Source: Sisyra terminalis
Taxonomy: Eukaryota > Arthropoda > Insecta > Neuroptera > Sisyridae
Direction of reading: 5' to 3'
NCBI GenBank assembly: GCA_958496175.1
Contig: OY292278.1
Location: 22,506,001-22,570,000 of the forward strand
Length of the DNA stretch: 64,000 nucleotides
Shown in pieces: positions 56,724 through 64,000 of this stretch. The position numbers and the translations under genes were made by a program. Positions within the stretch are counted from its first letter, which is position 1; every line of letters begins with the position of its first letter. Below the pieces are notes generated by a model. That model was not told the DNA's origin. It saw only the letters and a program-made list of their open reading frames with translations, and searched no databases.

Positions 56724-59700
56724 TTACTGTGAATCTTTACAGCGATCAAAATACTCAAAATGAGAAATAATCCGCGAAAACCTTCAAATTCAATGAAAAT
56801 TATCTACAATCAATGATATATCTATAAAACTTCGATATTCACAACTTGAGTAGTTGAAGTTTTGCGTTAAAAATATTGTTATCGATTGCAGTAAGCCCAA
56901 AGTGAATTAATTCAAATTGATTTTCCTTAAAAAGTAATAATGACATTTTCGGAGAAATATTTTCTAAAAAAAGAAATAATCGGGATTGGAATAATCGGTT
57001 ACTTCCCATTATTTGAAAGAATGTCGGTTGTTTTTTCTTCTGTATATATCTTGAAGTAAGTGTGATGAGATGAAAATAATTTATCATTATTAAGAACTAT
57101 TGAAAATCTTGGAAAAAGTAAGTACTTCAGAATTCGGTATCTAGGCTAGAAAGGATTGCAGACGTAAAAATTGACAATTAACAAAAAAATCGATTTATAT
57201 GTAATCGACTTTTGTAGAAGAAATAATCGATTTTTTCATAATCGATTATTTTCTCACATTCCTTTTTATAGATATGTTAACTATAAGCACTTTTAAAAGA
57301 ATTTCACAAATTTTTAATGAATTTCCATAACAAAAACTTATTAAAATTAATATACCGTTAAAGAATTGCCCACAACACAGGGAAACTCCGAATAAAAATT
57401 GAGTTCTGTGTAATTTGACACAAAAATGAATACTTCAAATAGCATCAAATATTTAGCCCCGGAGTTATTGGTGGAATGCTCTTTATTTTACGACACACTA
57501 GTGAAAGACTGCCACTATTTATTTGTTCTCTCGATCCTCTTCCTTTTATTAATTATCACCTACCCCATTACCGACGATAGCGATATAACATTTTCCCTTT
57601 TATAATTCAACCACCTCTTTTCTACAACCCCTTATTGTCCCCCATACCTTCACATCCTTGCCGTTAGTTTGACCCATTTACGTCTGAACAAATTTGTATT
57701 TTCTAAATAAATTTCAACGTGAAGGTATATATATATATAGATATGCATACTTTATACTTACATATATATGATAAATACCTATAGATTCGCCATATATAAT
57801 AATGTAACACCTTATATACCAACAAGATATCACAATAAAACCAACAATAGAGAGACGCTTTCTATTTTCATGCAAACAAGAACTGTAATTGAAATTTCCA
57901 AAAACTTTCCTCTTTATAATAAGAGTTAATAATTTACCAACATAATTTGAAATGATTTACTTGGTATAACGTATATTGTATTAAGAATTTAATTATAGAA
58001 CAAAAGGATGAATAAAGCAAACTTGAGTTACGCAAAAATATATATTCTATGTAGGTAGAAAAAATGATTTCAATATTTTAATCAGTCGCTTTTATTTACT
58101 AAGAAAAGGAGGTGATTCTGGAGATATGATCTTTTGATGAATTAAGAAATTATCCTTTTATACAATCTCGGAAAACAGGCAAGAGAGAAAACAACAAAAG
58201 ACCACTTGGGGGTTGGAAGGTTTGAGGATAATGAACGCTTGAAATGAGTACGTTGGACGTTGGGTTGTTGGGTGAACAATGATTGGGGACAAAGAACATG
58301 AGAATTGAAAAAAGCTGGACGAACAGTTTGTGTTATTATTTTTCTTGACCCTTCTTGCGTCATTTATCATTCGTTGCCGTTCCCATCACCCTTCAGGACG
58401 TAAAGCTTTTCGCCGTTCCTACAATTATAATTCCTAATAGTACAACGAAAACAAACAAAAATCTGATACGATAAAAGTATAGACCATGAGCGCAACCACG
58501 TACCGGTAAAAGGGGGTTGCTACTCCCCCTAGCGACATTGATTCATGATTGTTAAGCGTGCATGGAAATAAAGTTATTACACAAAACAATGTGAGTAAGG
58601 TCGTTTTCTGAAGGACTTAAAAGATTAATGTTAATTTTGTGATTCACATTATTGAATTCTACTCCCCCCCATATCAAAAATTTTTGTAACGCCTATGGAA
58701 AATATCTGCACAAAAAACACAGAATATAAACGAATAACTCATTAAAACTTTATATGAAAAGCACACACGTTACTCAGATAAATAATTTCGGGAAAAATGC
58801 ATGGAAAATATTTAGATTTCCACATTTTTCCCTTTGATATTTTTTTCTATTATATCCAGTGAAACTTATTTTCTCCATTCCCCTATATGTGTCGTCTAAT
58901 CTCTTCTCCATCCCTATTTTTCCTCTACTTCCCATATGCGGCCTCGCATCCTCATCCACCGCCTATTTCCTGTCGTATATACTTAACGCTAATTACCAAA
59001 CATTTATTTTCTCGTAAATATGGCAATTTAAAGTTTTAATGGCTTTTCATCGTAAATTTGTTGCGAGATGGAAAGCTTTGCGTTCATTTTCATTTTTCCC
59101 TTCAACGATATTAAAATATAATAAGAACTATCGTACGATTGGCGCCACCTTTGTGAAAAAAGAGCGCACCTACGCTTGAGCGTAGGTACGCTTATATAGT
59201 TTTACTCATTTAAGTTATGCGATTTCCTTTCATAATCGAAAAAGTCAATCTAAACTTACATCTTCTGCTTTGAGATAACTAATTTAACGGTATGAATATT
59301 GCAACGTTATGAAATTATTTATAAATAAATAATCAGATGCGAAACCTTTTGACTTCTTTGTTCTCGTATACGTATTTCATGCAAATGACAAGGAAGTTCC
59401 TTCGTCTATGTACTACCCGTTCCTCTTTTTCTACCTCTCCCATATTTGGTTTCGGAATTATCTAAACATTTTTATTGCCTCTACAACCAACCCCATTCGC
59501 TCCTGTTCACTAGGCAAAACTTTCCCATTGAATTTTCCTCGGCTTCCCAATAATATAAAGAATTTCACAATTTCCACGTACCTTTAAACTCGTTAAATGA
59601 CCGTTTGTCAACATGTATGTCGACTGTTTTGGTTCCCAAGTAGTTTTGGTACTTCACCGAAAAAAATTGTTGGGAAAATCGACTATTTTCAAAAATTTTT

Positions 59701-61519
59701 AGACTTGAAAAGATTCATTTTTTGATAAAATATTTATTTCACCGGGAATATGATTTTACCAGTAATCAGTACGCTATTGGAGGCGAGAAGAAGGTTAGGG
59801 AAATTTTAAAAGTTGACCTGCATCAAATTTCGTCGTTTGTAACTAGTTCTCACCATATATCGAGCAAAATAGTACCGTAAAATATCGATACCGAGTGGAA
59901 TATCGAAAATTCTTCAACATGGAGTTTCTTGTAGTTCTGAAAAGTGAGAAAAATGAAACTAAGGAAAAGCTCTATGACATACATATCTTGCAAGTTATAT
60001 GGATATCATTTATATTAGTTTAGTATTTTTTGTATTATGATTCAAAGTAGATTTATACTTTTATTCTTTTAGTTTTAATTATTTAGATTCACTTCTCACG
60101 GTCGGAAAAGTTCTCCGACCTGGTATAGACCGCACTCATTCGCATTCGGAAGAGTTCTCCAATATGGCGTAATCCTCTGTCAAATTATATTTTACTATAT
60201 TTGGTTATGGGATAAGGTGATTTAATGGATAAGTCGTGAAAGTATTAAGAAGATTTAAAATCTCATGTAGGTGAGATGGTACGTGTTATATAAATATATT
60301 TATATAAATTGACTATCTTGCCATGCGTCCGTGCAGAAGAGGCTATACGCATGCGCTGTGTTATCCCCACTTACGCATTCAAAACGTTGGTAAGAGTGCT
60401 CACTCACTAATGTATTTATTTGTGAATACGTATTTCGGATTTTCAGGTTTGCAATCTATGAAAGCCAAAAAACATAATTCTCACTTATAAACTTAACTTC
60501 ACCATTTTTAGATATATCTATCAGAGTTTAAATTTTTAAGCAGATCCTAAGTTTTTGTTTCTAATAATAAATCAACTTTGTTTTATATTCAGCAGTAATA
60601 ACGTTTCGCTTTGAACGGACTTTGATTGATTATTAAATTTAAAATTTCGATTGTTTATTAAACGTTATCCCTTACAAACTTTGCTACCGTTTTTCACTCT
60701 TTTAGGGGAGAAATTTTCAAAAACCCTTTCTTATTATATATCTGCATCGTATAAGGAAAACACTTTCCAAATTTCATCGACACAAATATGCATTTATATT
60801 GGAAAATACAATGTAAAACGAAAAAAATAATGACCTTCTTTATGTTAGTTAACATGATTAAAAAGCTATTCGATTTCGCACATTTGGACTATGTACAAAA
60901 AAAATTGTTGGAAATAGGTGGAAAGCGTGGAAGTAAATTCGAATATTTTATTTATTTTCAATAACAATAATTGGTTTTCAAATTGTTCTAAATACCGAAG
61001 TATCGAAGTTAGTATCGAAGATTTTATATTTGAATTGACAGTGAAATATATATGGCGAAAAATTGCTACCTTCATGCTTTTCAGCGGAATATATAATTAC
61101 TCCAGATCACAACCATTGGTTCATAAAAAATAGATTTTAAAAAGTTTGACTGTTGAAAAACGAACCAAAATTTAAAATCGCCTATTTGGTGTAAGTACGA
61201 CATAAGTATTAAACTTGTATACTAATTTAGTGAAATGACGTTATTTAAAATGTTATTATTAAAATGATATAAAAAAAAACACTAATATTTTATTTCTTAA
61301 TATAATTTTGGTTGAACTTTTTTTTATATTAACAACACTTTGATTATTAAATTTAAAATTTCGATTGTTGATTAACTCTACATTGTCTCATATTAAACAT
61401 TTTATTGAGATAAAACCTTTAGTTTCGAATGCAACGGGCAACTACTAGTATATTTATATAAGTATTGGGTATCACGATCAATTGATTGACGAATCGGCGT
61501 CATTGGTAGGATGATATTC
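56724..61519. other. Gene-free stretch with a few small repeats
   Basis: No exon. It contains a TA-rich microsatellite (57725-57775), a perfect small palindrome ACCTACGCTTGAGCGTAGGT (59168-59187), the hairpin GGTCGGAAAAGTTCTCCGACC (60100-60120) and one of two copies of ATTAAATTTAAAATTTCGATTG (about 60633 and 61344). Could be intron or intergenic. Confidence 0.4.
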
Positions 61520-61527
61520 TTTTAGAT

Positions 61528-61756
61528 CAGTATTTCTTAACCTTTTAGTAAGCTGAACCACTTTGAATTTGAAAATAGGTCTCCACTCTCCGCACCTCAT
61601 TGAAAAATGTGTTTTTTTATTAGTTTAGAATAATAAATTTTTTGTAATGTTATTATCAAAAATCTTATAATTTATAGTGTTAGGAGCTTCTCTCGTACCC
61701 CCAAAAATACCGTCCCGTATTTTCAGTGATGCAGGCCCCCAGATTAAGAAACGTTG
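61528..61756. mobile_element. hAT-like MITE with near-exact 8-bp target duplication
   Basis: Starts CAGTATTTCTTAACCTTTTA and ends CAGATTAAGAAACGTTG, roughly inverted. Flanks TTTTAGAT (61520-61527) and TTCTAGAT (61757-61764) differ by one base. The CAGTRTTTCTTAACC terminus is common in hAT MITEs of animals. The interior is non-coding. Confidence 0.7.
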
Positions 61757-61764
61757 TTCTAGAT

Positions 61765-64000
61765 GGTAACTTCCATCAAATTTCCCTACTGCAGTAGTAT
61801 AGTTTTCTTTATACTTTTTAGTATAATTTTACTTAACTTACTTTTACTTTTAGTAATACTTTTTTTATATTAAATATTACTTGAATATTATTTAATTATA
61901 ATTTATAAGTTGGTTAAGCATAGTTAGTAAGCAACTGACAACAAAAAAACGCATTGATATTTATAGGTTGATTTGGTAATTATTGGCTTATTAATCGTAA
62001 TTTATAAGTATCTATGAAATCATGTTAAGGATTTTTCTAAAAATAATTATTGATAAGCCAAAAGGCATGTTAGTACTTATCTTAGACTTCAAATTGTGTT
62101 TGCTAGATGTTAGATGTAATAATCTATATCACGAGACTATTGTTTTTAATGAATATTTTAAGGTTGCCTGATGAAGTCGGAATTAAATTGACGAAATGAT
62201 GCAAATTAAAATAAACTAAAGAAAACTTTGATAAATTTGGTCTACTACATCCTGACTTATTTTGTTAGTATAAACTAATTTAGATCTGAAACAATGGAGA
62301 CCTATATTGTTCTATAGTTTTTCAAACCTTTTATGATGTTGGTACACCAATAATTACTCTTCGAAATTGCAATATGTCGCGGATTCGTTAAAAAAATTAG
62401 TCTCCTCGAATGTAATATTGTATCACGAGATATAAAAATATAGGCTAAAGTTAGCATTGTTACCAATCATTGATTTCTTAGTATAATGAAACTATTTTAC
62501 AAAATTATAGTGATTTTTTTCTAACAAAACTTTGTTTTATAAGTAATATTAAATAAGTTTGAATAAATTACACAAACTGAGGATCAAGACTCAAACTCAA
62601 TTTCATACTTGCGATTTAGAGCGTGTTTCCAATCTCATTTTCTCTCTTCTGTTTCTATTTTACGTTTGTTCATCAATATCATCCCTCTCCCACTTCCGAT
62701 ACATCACATACCCTATAGCATATATTCTGAATGTATATATATATAGATATAGATATATATGCGATATAATTATCGTTCACAGTTCAATGGATTTTGATAG
62801 AATGATAACACAAATCGCAAACAAAAGACTCTCGCATTTCATCCCTTGCTTACATATCTTTTTCCCACTTGACGCCCTTCCCGTTTTACTTCCCTGTAGT
62901 ACTCCAACCATCCATATTGTACGTAACTTTCAAACATAATACGTAATAGATAACAACAAGTTTACAATCAAGTCAGGTTCAAACGAAACCAATTTGCTGT
63001 TTCAATTGATTTTTTTTGATGAAACCATACATTTTAAATCAGAAAAAAAATGATTTTATTTTTATTTGTTGTAAATATTTATAGACAGATGAAAGGTCTG
63101 TCCCGAAAAGAATTATTATGTTTTTAAAGAAGAATTATATACTTAATTGTATTGCTTTTGATGTTTCGTGGGGATTTCCGACTTCTTCAGGTGCGGTTAA
63201 TTGAGCTACTTTGTTGGAACATAGATTTATAGAAGAGTTATTAATAAACAAACGAGTAATCAATAAAATAAAATTAAAATTAACCAAAAATTATCAATGG
63301 CTTACTACAAAATGAAGCAAATTTTGATATCGCTTTTATAAAGCGTTATAAACACTAAAATAGAAACGTTTGATTCATAGTATTTTAGTATATTTTCTTA
63401 TTTTATCTTATATTTTATTTATTATATATATAATATATATATTATACTTTATCTTATATATCTTTATTAATCTTAGTATATTTGAATGAGTTGATTTTGA
63501 ATCTTTTTCATCTACATAATGAAAATGAATAATGCTTGATTTCAGATATACAAAAGAGAAATACATTAAATGCACATATTTTAAAAGTCATTAAAAATGT
63601 TCTAAACTAATATCAAATCACAATTAAGCGGTTAATTTTAAACTTTGCCTGATAAAATTTAAGAAATATTCATTTGAAAATGGAAAAAAAAACCTTTAAT
63701 TTCAAAATGCCAAAAATGAGCTCCTATTGGTCCGGCTTTAAAATGACGTCACAGTATAGAAACTTCAAAATCTCATAGTCGTTTTCCTATGATAAATATA
63801 CTGAAAAACAAAAGGAAAGGTTGTTTAAATCGTTTAATCATTATATTAAAGACTTAACCTATTTATAATCTACACAACCTTTATCCTGAAGGAAAAAATT
63901 GATGGTAATTTTTAGGGTATAAACATGTTTTCCATGGTGAAAGATTGTAAGAAATGTCAAAAAGTTTGTAAACTAGTACTGTTTCTATGGTAACTGCTGA
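61765..64000. other. Gene-free stretch to the window end
   Basis: No supported gene. A 126-residue open frame at 62559-62939 (+) has no domain. TA-rich microsatellite tracts lie at 62733-62762 and 63418-63450. Confidence 0.4.

Noticed and set aside
62559..62939. 126-residue + strand open frame
   Set aside because: Covers a TA-rich microsatellite, no domain and no splice context; chance frame.

Overview
The window is AT-rich, intron-containing DNA from an insect, probably holometabolous. The reconstructed PCNA, spermine synthase and BTB zinc-finger proteins are insect-like, introns follow GT-AG rules, and the spaces between genes are packed with palindromic miniature transposons, tRNA-derived SINEs and one Jockey-type retrotransposon. 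PCNA reads closest to fly and beetle proteins from memory; I cannot name the species. Every exon boundary was worked out by hand from reading-frame phase and splice sites.

Layout: 1-3.2 kb holds repeats only. 3.2-10.3 kb (+) is a BTB/C2H2 zinc-finger gene with a probable non-coding first exon. 12.6-13.6 kb (-) is PCNA in four exons. 13.6-21.6 kb is a tandem duplication in which a unit made of PCNA upstream DNA plus a DUF4780-domain gene occurs twice, so the nearer DUF4780 gene (15.7-17.3 kb, -) now starts next to a second copy of the PCNA promoter region. A GC-rich patch of foreign composition lies at the 5' end of the second DUF4780 gene. 24.1-32.6 kb (-) is spermine synthase, with two same-length, same-phase alternative versions of exon 2 that look mutually exclusive. 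32.7-44.2 kb is a transposon graveyard: hAT/ZMYM1-like relic, pogo-like, hAT-like and palindromic MITEs, SINEs. 44.2-48.5 kb is a near-complete Jockey-like LINE with a 13-bp target-site duplication, inserted in one arm of an older foldback element. 48.98-49.24 kb looks like the promoter and first exon of another + strand gene whose remainder would lie beyond the window. 49.3-64 kb shows no coding exon, only a mariner relic and several inverted-repeat elements.

Most worth following up: the spermine synthase exon pair; the capture of an S-phase type (E2F-site) promoter copy by a DUF4780 gene that carries a probable SUMO-interacting motif; the palindromic repeat family built on CAACGTTGCATTTTC; and a 1.06-kb element with arms of about 340 bp and an exact 8-bp target duplication.
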